Notes: a model not told the origin generated them from the letters alone. 64,000 nt of DNA from Apophysomyces variabilis (GCA_002749535.1 MZZL01000378.1:123735-187734), one strand, 5' to 3'. Shown: positions 46,950 through 58,948, counted from the first letter of the stretch. A program made the numbers and translations.

Positions 46950-47800
46950 ATTGGTAAGGAGTGAGTGACAAAGTTATTTTAAGATGTGCTGTGCTACTCT
47001 CAATCTATTATGGAAACCTGAACAAAAGTCTCAAGGTTTATAGCTAAACTGGAGGAGTTTGATAGAACCTTCAGAAGAAACCCCATCTTATAACTGAAAA
47101 GCATAAACCACTTGTGCAAGGTTGTAAACTTATCTGACAAAAAGATCCTGATGATGGCCGCCTCACATCTTCATAGATAAGCTGAGCGCTGATGGGAAGT
47201 TAAAGAAAGTAACATAAATTCTTAGAATGAATTTGAAGAGACTTTTTAGGCGCAATTTTCCTCCATGCAAATGTGGGAAACATAGTGGTTCAAACTGGAA
47301 ACATTACGTTAAGGTCCAGATCAGACTGTTGATGATATTGCTCTATATCTATAGAAATTATTTGCACTTATAAAACAAACCAAAGAAACCCTGATGATCT
47401 ATATATTTTTGCATGCTATCAAGCCAGATATTGCCTATAAAGTGGAATAAAAGGGACAAATTAAAAAGTTAGATGATGCTATTACAAAAGCATGCTGCAT
47501 TGAAATTGTCAAAAAGAAATATCTAACAACTGAAACCTTCTCAATGTCATATTCAAGTGGTATCTCTTCAATTTCAAGCGCAGCTAGCACAGTCAGTGAC
47601 CCCTAGTCTAGAAGTCTTAGTGAATTGACAGAAGGAATCAAAGCAATTAAGATTCACCTTATTGATAGAAATAAGACAAAAAAGGCCCCAAGCCAGATTG
47701 AATGCTGGAATTGCAGCGCCAAGGGTCATAAATCTAGTGATTGTAATCAACCCCAAAAGAAGATACAGATGATAGAAAAAGACAAAGAGCGTCAGTAATA
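46950..47800 (+). pseudogene. gag: Gyp3 Gag remnant
   Basis: After the LTR the sequence is AATTGGTAAGGAG (primer-binding position, tRNA not identified). From about 47230, frame 3 gives a retrotransposon gag-like region (WFKLETLR, DQTVDDIALYL, HAIKPDIAYKVE, KLDDAITKACCIE) with several stops, then a CCHC knuckle CWNCSAKGHKSSDC at 47703-47744. The first 280 bp are too decayed to assign. Confidence 0.75.
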
Positions 47801-48420
47801 GAGGCAATTAATACCTAAAAAAATCTATCAAGTCCTCAAAAAAAGAATTCACACACTCAAGAAACCACGTCTGTCAATCTCTTGCAAGGTATTGAAATCT
47901 ATAATAAATGAACTGGAACTGAGACAGAGTTATCTGTAACAGGATAGCCAAATAAAAGAGGACCTATGACTCTCCCTGGTCTGGAAGAAAGAAAAGAAAA
48001 TTTAGAAACTATCTAAGGAAATAAAAAGCCAAAAAGAAAATGGAAAATGCAAAGACACCTACTAGTATAAACCAATTCATGCAACATCTGGGAGCGCCTT
48101 AGACAAGTGGACACAGGTCTTATAGTAGCAGACTAGGTGGTGATAAGCCATCATGCATACAAAGATTTTAGGGATGGCTTATGCTACCTTTATAGCCAGA
48201 AACCAGCAATGGAAAAAAGTCAGCCCAACAAGGTCAATAGCGTGCAAGCTATAGAACCAAAGGTCAAATCTGAGAACTTATCTGACTGAGATCAGAAGAA
48301 TAATAATCCCTAGATATTTTCAGATAATGAAGAAGACCTTACCTTGACTAACTTTTCAGATTGTGATAGTGATGATACAACATATACTTATCTATATAAC
48401 TTTAAGAGTATATGAGACAG
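47801..48420 (+). other. Gyp3 gag-protease linker, decayed
   Basis: About 620 bp rich in Lys, Glu and Asp codons with frequent stops in all frames. It lies between the knuckle and the protease and is presumably decayed gag-pol linker. No motif is recognised. Confidence 0.5.
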
Positions 48421-50322
48421 CAAGCCCTTGCATAGTTTAATCTCTATTAGAGATATGACTATTCAAGCAGTCTTTGACTCTGGTGTGAGTGTATTAGTTA
48501 TCAGCCATTCCTTAGCTGAAAGGCTGAACCTCATTCTAAATGGTGATCAGCTTCTACTATCTAGTTTTGATGACAAAGAATGTAAGCCATGCAAAATAAC
48601 AGTAAATGTGCTAATATATATAGCAAAAAAGTTATGCCCTAAACATATATGTATCTAAGATTCTACTAACCATGACGTATATTTCCTTGGGATGACATAG
48701 TTTAGAACTTATAATATTAGGCAGAACTTGAAGGAGTCTATTATCATCATCCCAACAAAACATGTTATGGGTTATATGGAATTACAGGGTAAATCATTTA
48801 CATTATAAGAAGCAAATCAGGATGAAGCATCAATCTGGGCAGTTAATGTGCGTGACAAGACTGAAACAGTAGACAAGCTTCAAAATTATGTCAAGGATAT
48901 CTTTGAAATGGCTCCAACTGAATCCATTGTCAAAGAGTCTCTTCTAGAAGTAGTTAGCCTATTAAAAGACTATGAACATACCTTTGTGGAAACTGCTAGA
49001 CTTGGTCAGATTACTTTAGTAGAGTATAATATACCTTTAACCACTAATATTCTAATTTGTTCAAGACCATATTGGTTATCCTGGGAAGAAGAAGAGCATA
49101 TAAGGAATGAAATCCAGAACATGCTTGATTTAGGGTTGATATAACCTTTGAAAGAAACTTGGATATTGCCAGTTTTCTTTGTGTAAAAGCATAATGGATC
49201 ATTATAAATGGTTATTGATTATTGCAAGCTGAACTAAATAACCATCAAGGATACGTTTCCCTTATTGTACATCGATGAGCTGCTGGATTCTCTTGGAGGT
49301 TCCACTTGGTTTTCCATCCTGGATGTGGTGTTCAGATACTGGCAAGTCTCTGTGGCAGAATCATTTATAGAAAAAACTGGATTTGTTACTAAGGAGGGTA
49401 CTTACAAGTTCACCATGATACCTTTTGGACTCACATCTGTACCATCCACATTCTAGAGGTTAATGTTAAGTCTTTTTGGGCCATACATTAGAACATTCGT
49501 GTATGTCTTTATTGATAATATTATTATCTACTCAAAGATATATAAGGAACACCTGAAGCATCTGGAAACTGTATTCAAGATTTGTACTGCTGCTGATTTA
49601 AAACTCAAGCGCAGCAAATACAGCTTTGCCAAGCAGCAAGTTCAATATTTGGGACATGTCATAGGCGCCAATAGACTACTACCTTGCCAAAGGAATGTCA
49701 AGAAGGTATTGGGGATGCCTTTGCCTAAAAATGTGGATGAAGTACAATCATTTCTTGGAACTACTGGATACTATAGAAGATTTGTTCAAGACTATGCTGC
49801 AATAGCCCAACCTTTGACAAGCCTGTTGAAGAAAGAATCATCATTCCTCTAGAGTAATATACATGAAGATACTATTTATATCCTAAAGGCGGCGCTTACC
49901 AATCCACCTATTCTGGCTTTCTCAGATCAGGATCAAATCCAAATCCTTATGACAGGTGCATCTACCTATAGTCTTAGCACAATTCTTTTTTAGGTTTCCT
50001 ATAAAGGTGAATCTTCAGAAATGGTTATTGCCTATGCTTTCTAATCATTATAAGGCCCCCAAAAAAATTACGCCATTACCTATCTTAAAGCGCTTGCTGT
50101 GGTGTGGGCCATATATAATTTCTAGCATTACTTGGCAGAACGATGATTTATCTTACAGACAGATCATTCAGCGCTGAAGTTCATCTTCAATAATAATTAC
50201 CTGTTAGCCAAGATACTTCACTGGGCTGCAGCAATGTTAGAATATAACTTCACAATTGAACATCAACTAAGAAAGTGTAATCTCACTGATACACTATCAA
50301 GGCTTATTACTACCTGAAGGAA
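48421..50322 (+). pseudogene. pol: Gyp3 protease, RT and RNase H remnant
   Basis: Frame 2. The protease-like AVFDSGVSVLVIS is at about 48467. The RT begins near 49020 (EYNIPLTTN, RPYWLS) and has LLDSLGGSTWFSILDV, MIPFGLTSVPSTF and FVYVFIDNIIIYS at 49497, where the expected FIDD is FIDN (loss of a catalytic Asp by GAT to AAT). RNase H is degraded (LMTGASTYSLSTILF, TDHSALKF). Stops occur throughout, for example at 49142, 49184, 49454 and 49850. No frameshift is needed up to the RNase H end. Confidence 0.82.
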
Positions 50323-50780
50323 CTTTTTATTGTAGTTAGCTTAGTTATTTTTTTTTGTCAAGAGATCTTTTTTTCCCTTATGGTTTTTATCAAGCTTGGC
50401 AAAATTTGTAATGTCAGTACTATTGTATCTATCATTTTAGATATAATAAATAAGCTGCATGAACTTCAGTTTATAGTGAAAAAAGAACATTACTCCTTTT
50501 TCTTCAAAAAAAAGAGAATCCTTTTTACTAGACCCATATATAAACCCTACCTTTAACTATAAGTAAGAAAGAGTTTTTGTTTATCAGAATACCTTAGGTT
50601 TACTCAAGATTCTTTTTTTATGTCTGTATGCAATAGATTATCTATTATACCTTTTGATCTTTTACTACCTTACTGAGAAGCAGTACCCATCAGGAGCAGA
50701 CAGCCATGTACAATGTAAGATTAGAAATTGAGCCAAGCACTTGATAGTAGTTAATAAAAAGCTCTTTAAGAAGGAAATTG
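50323..50780 (+). other. Gyp3 linker between RNase H and integrase, no gene seen
   Basis: T-rich sequence with stops in all frames. Only its position between the RNase H and integrase remnants is informative. Confidence 0.4.
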
Positions 50781-51599
50781 AGACTGGAGAAGTGGGTCAA
50801 GAAGTTCTTTATAAAGGGATGGCAAATGAGGTTATTACTAAGGTTCATTGTAAAGGACATTTCAGTGTGAACAACACCTGGAGGTGATTAAAGATCCAAT
50901 ATACAGGCCCAGGATTGTTTGCAAAAGCCTGAGAGATTGTGAAAACTTATAGTACCTGTCAATTTTAGGCAAAATAAGCTTCAAAAAGAATGGAGGTAGT
51001 AAGACCAATTCTGGCACCAAGATATTCCTTTTTCATAGTTGGGTGTAATGCTATTGGACTAGTCCTTCAGTCTAAGAAAGGGAACCAATATATTCTTGTA
51101 GCAGTAGATTATCTTACCAGATAGCCTATAGCAGCAGCAGTACTAGACATTACTGAACAAACTACAGCTGATTTTTTATTTAACTATGTTATTATTCTAT
51201 ATGATATTCCTAACTTTATCCTAATAGATCATGGTTCCAATTTCACAGTTGAATATATATATAAATTTTTGAAGCAGCTTGAATGCTAACATTTTACTAC
51301 TATGGCATATAGACCTCAGACAAATGGTCTCAGTGAAAGGATAAATCAAACAATCACCCAAAAATTGGCCAAGATCATTTGAGACAAAGGCAAAGAAGAA
51401 GACTAGGATGACTATCTAAACACAACCGTATTTGTCATTCAAACTATGCCCAATAACTCTACAAAATATAACCTGACAATGCTTCTATTTGGTTATGAGA
51501 TGAGGACGCCTAGCACATGGCCATCACCAAGCAAGGACTTTGAAGAAGGCATGCTGGTTGATGCAGTTATAAGCAGGGTCAAAGTAATCAAGTACTTAG
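50781..51599 (+). pseudogene. pol: Gyp3 integrase, first part, cut by Tfl4
   Basis: A degenerate zinc region (VHCKGHF and TYSTCQF) is followed by the catalytic core: LVAVDYLTR (D), LIDHGSNFTVE (D) and NGLSERINQTI (E), then NSTKYNLTMLLFGYEMRTP. Stops interrupt at several positions. Tfl4 is inserted after KVIKYL at CTTAG. The C-terminal remnant continues at 56971. Confidence 0.82.
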
Positions 51600-51952
51600 T
51601 GTGGTATATGTCGCTGTCATAGTGTGACTTCCTAGTACTTGTGTTCCATGAACAGGATGATCGGAATTAACGTGTTTCCATTTACAGTGAACTTCTCTAG
51701 TTTGGAACACCGACTGCACCTCTTCTCTAAATCAGAGATCTATCACCGAGGATGAAGACAAGGTGACACTGCTATACCGCAGTTATTACACTTAGCTAAA
51801 TCATACACCTATCGCCGAGAAGAATGTTCACTAATTACAAATCCCGCATAAGAGCAAATAATTATAAATAGGCAGACAAGTTGAATGAAATAAAGATATC
51901 CAACAGTCTCAAAGGATTCTATCCGTCCCCTTTTCTATCTATATATAACACA
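51600..51952 (+). repeat. Tfl4 5' LTR (353 bp)
   Basis: TGTGGTATATG...ATAACACA. TATAAATA is at 51863-51870, and TCAAAGGA at 51909-51916, 46 nt after the TATA start. Confidence 0.93.
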
Positions 51953-51957
51953 TTTTT

Positions 51958-51965
51958 TCCTTTGA
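51958..51965 (+). other. Tfl4 putative self-priming primer-binding site
   Basis: TCCTTTGA, 5 nt after the LTR behind a T run, is the exact reverse complement of TCAAAGGA at 51909-51916. The downstream GAATTCTC is shared with Tfl1, whose pairing bases differ. Confidence 0.55.
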
Positions 51966-51992
51966 ATTCTCTCATCTTTTATTTTTCTTACT

Positions 51993-54900
51993 ATGTCTGC
52001 CACTACTACACCTACCAACATGCCCATCTCTGGTCCTGCTATTGAAGAAAGACAAGAACTAGGCCAAGGTTCTGGCAACGAGATTCCTCCTCAGGAGGAC
52101 ACTGTCATGGAAAATGCTGAGAATTCCTCGGAAGCCTCAGTTGACATTGAACAACTTGAGGAAATGCTTAGAACAAGAAAGAAGAACGCAGCTACCAGAC
52201 TGATGCAAGTCCTGGCCAGTGCCTCTTCTAGTGAGCAAGAATGGCTAGATGCCCAGTATAACTTGAATGCAGCCAACACTGCCTAGAAGGCCTTCCTAGA
52301 AGCCAAGGAAGCACAAAAGGACACCTTAGACAAGGTACAAAAAGGAGAAAACATACATTCGGGACAAAACAAGCGTTTCACCCTGGTTCCAAAAACCTTT
52401 CTGGCTTTCCAAATTTGTGGTGGTCCCATACAGGATGAGAACAAAAAGGTTCATGACTCTGTCAAGACCTTTATCAGTGCTTTTGAGGTTTAGCTCCGAG
52501 CATACAATCTGGTGCCCCTGGATGACCACTGGGAACGACTCTTCTGGCTTACTTGCGATGACACACAACGTCAATGGTTTTCACGTACACTAGCAGACCG
52601 TGGTTTAAAGTGGAATCAAGCCTGTACCCGCCTGGAAAAGGAATTCGGTAACCCATTCTACATCTGGCAAAAAAAGGATGAACACTGACATCTGGCGCAA
52701 CGCCCCAATGAATCAATCCGTCTCTTCCTAGAATGATACCAAGAAGTCTCTTATGAGGCGAATCTTCAACAAGACCCTGAGTTGGTGTACAATTTTGTCT
52801 GCTCTCTTCAACCGCACATCAAGGTCAAAGCCTGGTCCACCCTTACGAACCATTTCAGTTTAGCCCTTACAGATGATATCCATCAGGCGGCGCAGTTGAT
52901 CATGGCATCCTGCAGAGAAGAAACCACTGGGTCCTACCAGTCTGGAGAACAATGGAACAATGGCAAGCGCCATTATACCAACGAAGATAACTCCAATCAA
53001 AGAAAACCAAAAAGGGGTAATTTCCGGCCTAAGTCCTGCCCACTCCATCCAAAGGGTTCTCACTCTAAGCAAGACTGCAATTTGTGGAAGGAGATGCTTC
53101 AAGAAGCAGTGCAATACTCTAAACAGAGTACGCCAAAGAAGTTTCCGAATCTGTGCAGATACTGCAAGAAGGAGGAGTACACCCCTGGCCATACTTGTCA
53201 AGAGTATTGGGAGTTGAAAAAGAAGGTTGTTGCCAACCAAACGGCCAAGATCATGGACATTGACGATCCAGATGCTGGATTGTTACCACTCAACATGGAG
53301 AAATTAGACCTCCAAAAACAAGAGTAGTCGACAGTGGGCCCTGGTAGACACTGGTGCAAATAGTTCATTTGTTAGTCTCTCTTTGGCAAGAGAATTAGAA
53401 TTATTATTGAATACAAAAAATAAACACAAAATCCACCTCGCATCTACAAAACAGATTGCTGAAAGTCATGGCACAGTTGAAATCCAACTACAGTACATGG
53501 GTAAACAATGCACCCACACATTCATCGTTATGGATCTTGCACTTGACACACATGTCAGTATTGGTTTAGATCTTATGCCTAAACTAGGTATTGCCATCAC
53601 AGGTATAGCTACCTCATGGGATGACGCACTCAACAACAACGTAAAAAGTGATATTCCCAATGACACTCCAGAACCAAACAATTCACCTGCAGGTACAAAG
53701 GCTGAAAGAGAAACATTCCTTCAAGCCATTCAACCCTCATTGGAAGCAAATGAACGCATTTCAAAGACTTCCTTCTGCACCGTTCCAGAATCGGTAATAC
53801 ACATTGACACGCCTGAAGGTGTAACATCATACCGTCGTCAGTATCCACTGCCAGTTGTGTATGAACCAAAAATTCAAGAAGTCATCAATACATGGCTCAA
53901 AGATGGAACTATTGAACAAGCTCCTGTAGACACAGCTTGGAATAGTCCTCTCACTTTGGCACCAAAGAAGGATATGTTCGGTAACTACACTGATCGACGT
54001 CCATGCCTAGACCCACGCCATATCAACAAGCTCTTAAAGGAGGACAGATATCCACTGCCTCTCATTGGAGACATTTTCCACAAGCTAGGAGGATCGCAGG
54101 TATTCACCACTCTGGACCTCAAAACAGCTTTCTATCGCTTTGAGATTTATGAAGCAGACAGACCCAAAACAGCATTTACCTTCAAAGGTACTCAATACAT
54201 GTTCAGAGGATGTCCATTCGGTCTCAAACCAATATCATCCAAGTTTCAAAGAGTCATGAATATCATCTTCAAAGACTTCACGTTCATTACCACGTTCGTC
54301 AATGATATTATCATACACTCAGTTACTATGGAGGAACATGCTCAACATGTCCAAACGGTCATAAAGAAGCTCACCAGTGTAAATCTAATCCTCAACCCAA
54401 AGAAGTGCTATTTCGCACAAGAATCAGTTCATCTCCTTGGTTTCTGTGTATCGCGCAATGGAATATCTCTGGATCCACGCAAAGTGAGCAACATCCAAGA
54501 ATGGCCAGAACCTCACACAGGTACTAACATACAACGCTTCCTTGGCATAATCAACTACTTCCGCAAACACATACCAAACGTATCCATGCTTACAGCCCCA
54601 TGAGACAGGCTACGCAATGAAGGAACACTTGAAGACGTTTGGAAAGAGAAGCACGTCACAGCTTTCAACAACCTCAAAAAGGTTCTTCTCAGGCTACCCA
54701 TACTGTGCTACCCAAACCTAAAGTATCCATTTAGTGTTGCCACAGACGCCTCAAACACAGGCATAGGCGCTGCCCTGTATCAGGTTATCAACAACGAGAC
54801 AAGACACATAGGGTTCATGGCAAGAGCTCTTTCAAAGAGTGAATAGAACTATTCTACCACAAAACGAGAGCTTTTAGCCATTGTGTACGCTCTTACAAAG

Positions 54901-56560
54901 TTCTACAAATACCTCTGGGGTAACAAATTCACCCTTTATACCGACCACAAAGCATTGACATATCTCCATACACAAAAAGTGGCAAACGCCATGATGATCA
55001 ATTGGCTCAATACTATCTTACAGTATGACTTTGATGTTGTGCACCTTCCAGGACTTGACAACATTCTGCCTGATCAATTATCATGCCTTTTTACCTCAGC
55101 AAAAACGCTGGAAGGGGGTAATGCTCCCGCAAATACATTGCAAGGTATGAGAAAGTGCGTTAACAGAGCGGTGGAAGTTCAATCCGAAGAGATGATGACA
55201 CCACCAGAAGATGAACGCCAAGAGTTGTTAGAGAAGGCACACGCTTTCAGACATTTTGGAGCAAATGCAATAGTCAATGCACTTCACAATGATGGTCTAT
55301 CGTGGCCCAACATGCATAAACACGCTGTTGACACAGTACGCAAATGCATAGAATGCCAAAAACATAACATCTCTATAAAGGGATATCATCCATTACGCCC
55401 CATTCATGCTTATCTACCAGGCGATCATTGGGCAATAGACCTCACGGGTCCATTCACAACCACTCATACAGGTAAAAATTACCTATTGGTTATGCTTGAT
55501 ATTTGCACATGTTTCTGTGTTCTTCGTGCTATACCTGACAAATCTCAAGATACAGTTGTCACAGCTGTAATCAACGTCTTTTGCGATTTCGGATTCCCTT
55601 GATATTTACAATCTGACAATGGAAAAGAGTTCATCAACTCCCTCATGAAATTACTCTCTGAATCATCTGGATTTGATCACAGATTAGTCATGCCTTATCA
55701 CCCAAGAGCTAACGGTGTTGCCGAACACTGGGTTAAAACAACAGTGAACGCATTGAAAAAGTGCATTAAAGGCGCAACAAGAGATTGGGACCTATATGTA
55801 CCAAGCGTTCAACTGGCGGTAAATGCAAAAGAAACAAAAAGAACAGGATCTTCTCCATACACCCTTATGTTTGCAAGAGCAATGAACGGGTTCAAATCAT
55901 ACACAAACGATCCTAACATACCACCTATGACAAATGAAGAACTTTTGCAACGCATTGATGACATGACCAATGTGGTATTTCTAGCAATTGCAGAAAGAAC
56001 ACAAGCTGTCATAAACGCACAAAGAGGCAAATTTGACAAGAAATACTGAATGGTGAAATTTGCACTAAATAACCAGGTCATGATCAAAGAGAGACAACGC
56101 AGCAAACTAGAGCCCGCTTACCATAGTCCATACACCATCGTCAGAGAAACCTGAGGAGGATCTTACGTTCTTATAGATGAACAAGAACTACTACTCCCAT
56201 GCGATTATCCACCATCCGCACTCAAACTTATATCTCAAGATGAGATAATATCCCTCAACGATGTCTAAGAAAAAGGCAAAGAATATTATGTTGTTGAAGC
56301 CACTATCGGACACAAAGAAATTTCAAAGGGAAATTATATTTACAGAGTAAGATGGGAAGGCTATGATGAAAAGGACGACATATGGCAGGAGCCAGACTCC
56401 TTCAGCAGTCCAAAGCCTATAATGGATTACTGGGAATGACTTGGTTCTAAACCAAATGACAAGATAACACGTCAGACATGCACATCATCAAACACACATT
56501 CCGAAAAACGTCTGAATAGAAACCAGACAAATACACGACCAACAAAACGTACACGCCATT
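51993..56560 (+). pseudogene. gag-pol: Tfl4 Gag-Pol polyprotein, deletion and stops
   Basis: Gag starts at ATG 51993 in frame 3 (WLTCDDTQRQWFSRTL; zinc motif CRYCKKEEYTPGHTC, intact). It breaks near 53326, where about 26 codons present in Tfl3 are missing and reading moves to frame 1. The protease ALVDTGANSSFV is intact. The RT is TTLDLKTAF, but FVND replaces FVDD (GAT to AAT next to GTC). RNase H has ATDASNTGIGA. The integrase has DLTGPF, SDNGKEF and VAEHWV. A chromodomain (YYVVEATIGHK, YRVRWEGY, DIWQEP) is at about 56285-56405. Roughly a dozen stops occur, including TAG 52285, TGA 54601 and TGA 56047. Confidence 0.88.
55109..55123 (+). other. Candidate central polypurine tract in Tfl4 pol
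   Basis: TGGAAGGGGGTAATG is identical over 15 nt to the Tfl4 3' polypurine tract plus LTR TG (56605-56619). It lies between RNase H and integrase, the same place as in Tfl1. Confidence 0.6.
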
Positions 56561-56617
56561 AATACCTTCACAAACTATTACAGTTTTAACGGTTATGTCT
56601 AACTTGGAAGGGGGTAA

Positions 56618-56970
56618 TGTGGTATACATCGCTGTCATAGTGTGACTTCTTAGTACTTATGTTCTATGAACAGGATGATCAGAATTAACGTGTTTCCATT
56701 TACAGTGAACTTCTCTAGTTTGGAACACCGACTGCACCTCTTCTCTAAATCAGAGATCTATCACCAAGGATGAAGACAAGGTGACACTGCTATACCGCAG
56801 TTATTACACTTAGCTAAATCATACACCTATCGCCGAGAAGAATGTTCACTAATTACAAATCCCGCATAAGAGCAAATAATTATAAATAGGCAGACAAGTT
56901 GAATGAAATAAAGATATTCAACAGTCTCAAAGGATTCTATCTGTCCTCTTTTCTATCTACATATAACACA
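56618..56970 (+). repeat. Tfl4 3' LTR (353 bp)
   Basis: TGTGGTATACA...ATAACACA, preceded by the tract GGAAGGGGGTAA (56606-56617). About eleven differences from the 5' copy, all transitions. Confidence 0.93.
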
Positions 56971-57371
56971 CTTAGCTGAGCAATTTCAGATAGAAGCTAG
57001 GTGACAAGTGCAAGAATGGCAAGCTAAGGATAAACAAAGGTATGATTCAAATGTCCATACCTAAAGGCGTTACTAAGTTAGGGAACAAGTCTTGATAAAG
57101 AATCAAATGCCTTCAAACAAGTTTGTAGATTGTTAGTTAGGTCTAATGACAGTTGTAAGAGTAAATAGATTAGGCACATACCACCTCATAGGTCCAAATA
57201 GCTGAAGACTTCAAGACGCAATCAATGGCGACGTCTTGGTACCATATTAGCAAAGGAAATTGATAGTTCCTAATATCCAGATAAAGCAGACAGAATAATA
57301 GTTCTAAGCATAGATTAAATGGAGAATGTTCAATTGACTAGATTTCTTAGTCTAGCCTAGGAGAGGTCGCA
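56971..57371 (+). pseudogene. pol: Gyp3 integrase C-terminal remnant and 3' end
   Basis: After Tfl4, decayed reading LAEQFQIEAR, WQAKDKQRYDS, EQVLIKN and LGTYHLIGP resembles the integrase C-terminal/GPY-F region. Stops are frequent. No chromodomain is seen. A purine stretch GGAGAGG precedes the 3' LTR at 57372. Confidence 0.7.
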
Positions 57372-58354
57372 TGACATGGTGCATGGTGATTGTTTCCGGC
57401 CGTCCCAAGGAAGTAAAAAAATATGGAAATGAAGCGCTTGCATATACTTGATTCTATAGAAAGTCTTAGTCTTCTTCCTGTCTCTTCGGTTATGTGCACC
57501 ACGTTCTTGGAGGTACACGACACTTGGGGTGGAGTTCGTGCACAACGTATTTGGCTGGGACACAACGTCTGGCAGTTGTTGGTACACTGTATCTTTTGAG
57601 GTACACTACCTTTATAAACCAAAAAATAGACATATAACAGACTCCAATGGTGCACAACTTTCATGAATGATGAACCTACCACTTGACCTTAACCTGGGTA
57701 AAACCGGTGTTATATGACACTATCATCTCTGCATTTTATTATTCTATCCTGATGTATATGCTGTTATCTTTTAAGTCAAGATAGTATAATTCATAATTAT
57801 TTTCTTTTATTCATTATTACTATCTTTTATTTTATCTATTCTTTTATTAGTTTCCTTTCCTAAAGATTTTGTCTTACTAGTATGAAGTTTAGTAGAAGTT
57901 TTTTATAAATAAAAAGATAAAGACAAAGGAAATAGAAAGGTATGTGTAGAAGTGATATCTAAAAAACCCTTTTTGTGCCTCAAGCTCTATTTACACTCTG
58001 AAATTTATCTTGGTCAAGTTATATTGTTGTCATTGGATTGCTAAGGATCATTGAAGTATATAATTGATAGAAGTTTATTGTGTATTTTGCTAGAATCTTT
58101 TTTTTGATACCCTTCTATTATTATATTTTCTTCTTTTGATCACCTTTATTTTATTATTCTCTTTTAAAATTCTTTAACACTCTTCTTACAGTTAAGATTA
58201 TCTTATTGTACCCTTCCCCTTTTATCAATTGCAATTACATTGTATCCTTTTCTTCTAAGTGTTATATTTATTATACACCCTCCCCTTCTTATATATATTT
58301 ATATTCTCTTTATTTTGTACCCTTTTGTCATAAGACAAAGCACTGTACATGTTA
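57372..58354 (+). repeat. Gyp3 3' LTR
   Basis: TGACATGGTG...TACATGTTA, aligned with 45967-46949 along its whole length. Small open frames on the minus strand near 57350-57680 repeat those in the 5' LTR and are not genes. Confidence 0.88.
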
Positions 58355-58948
58355 CTTTTCTGCTAAATTTACATTATAAAAAGAAGTATATTTATCACTA
58401 TAGACAATAATAACAACATTAAAGAAACACCATTAAGCAACCTATCTATTAGTAAATCTACTGCATCTAACCCTCCTAACAGTGAATTCATTATTTTCTT
58501 AGTACCTAGACAAAAGTGAAAGCTTAAAATTAACAAAACTAATATAAGCTCCCTTTCAGAAGCAATTCTCAATCACAATATTAAGATTCCTAAATCTATA
58601 AAAAACTTATATTTTAGAAACAAAGGAAATAACATAGAAACCTCAACTGACTTTGGCTCTAGTATACTACCAAAGTGCATTAAAATGGAAGATGAAAACC
58701 TAAAACTGATTTAGTATCTTAATGTGCAAATTTCTTCTTTAAAAGAAATTATTCAACAACTTAAAGATGATAAGTAGCAAATAATGGCTCAACAGAGCTA
58801 ACTAATGCAGCTTATTATAACACTGCAAGCAAAACTGGATAGAGGAGATAATTGCCCATCTACTCTATCTTCTAACAACATAACTGTAAAAAAACCAGCT
58901 TTTATGCCTAGCTTTATTTTTATGACAGCTCCCTCTTTTAGACCTGGC
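58355..58948 (+). pseudogene. LINE-C leader and ORF1 N-terminal part
   Basis: Matches LINE-A 22885-23450: TATA-like leader, CAA repeats, the basic stretch, the coiled-coil segment (MEDENLKLI) and the Ser/Thr linker. It has its own stops (for example TAG in KLI*YL), but at the two CAG codons that are TAG in LINE-A it still reads CAG (near 58796 and 58810). It shares with LINE-B a leader variant (AAATCTACTGCAT) that LINE-A lacks. Confidence 0.8.

Larger units (their letters stand above)
51600..56970 (+). mobile_element. Tfl4: Tf1-like chromodomain Ty3/gypsy element
   Basis: 5371 bp with 353-bp LTRs (51600-51952 and 56618-56970) that differ at about eleven positions, all transitions, and a perfect TSD CTTAG (51595-51599 and 56971-56975). 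It is a close relative of Tfl3 that interrupts Gyp3 integrase. It has one internal deletion of about 80 bp in the Gag-protease linker that breaks the frame. Confidence 0.95.
45967..58354 (+). mobile_element. Gyp3: old Ty3/gypsy element with about 983-bp LTRs, carrying Tfl4
   Basis: The LTRs at 45967-46949 and 57372-58354 are 983 bp each and diverge by roughly 8 percent over their first 300 bp, largely by transitions; this is the oldest LTR pair here. CTTT flanks both ends (45963-45966 and 58355-58358). Removing the element restores the LINE 5' end. The internal region holds gag, protease, RT, RNase H and integrase remnants. Tfl4 sits in the integrase C-terminal region. Confidence 0.88.
45956..58948 (+). 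mobile_element. LINE-C: third copy in the array, 5' portion, split by Gyp3
   Basis: The first 11 bp precede Gyp3. The leader and ORF1 resume at 58355 (CTTTTCTGCTAAATTTAC) and run to 58948, where a Tfl2-family LTR fragment cuts in. The rest of LINE-C would lie beyond the CACTA element outside the window. Confidence 0.8.

Noticed and set aside
46674..46964. A hydrophobic 96-codon protein.
   Set aside because: It lies in the AT-rich Gyp3 LTR, the equivalent region of the 3' LTR does not keep it open, and the composition explains the hydrophobicity.
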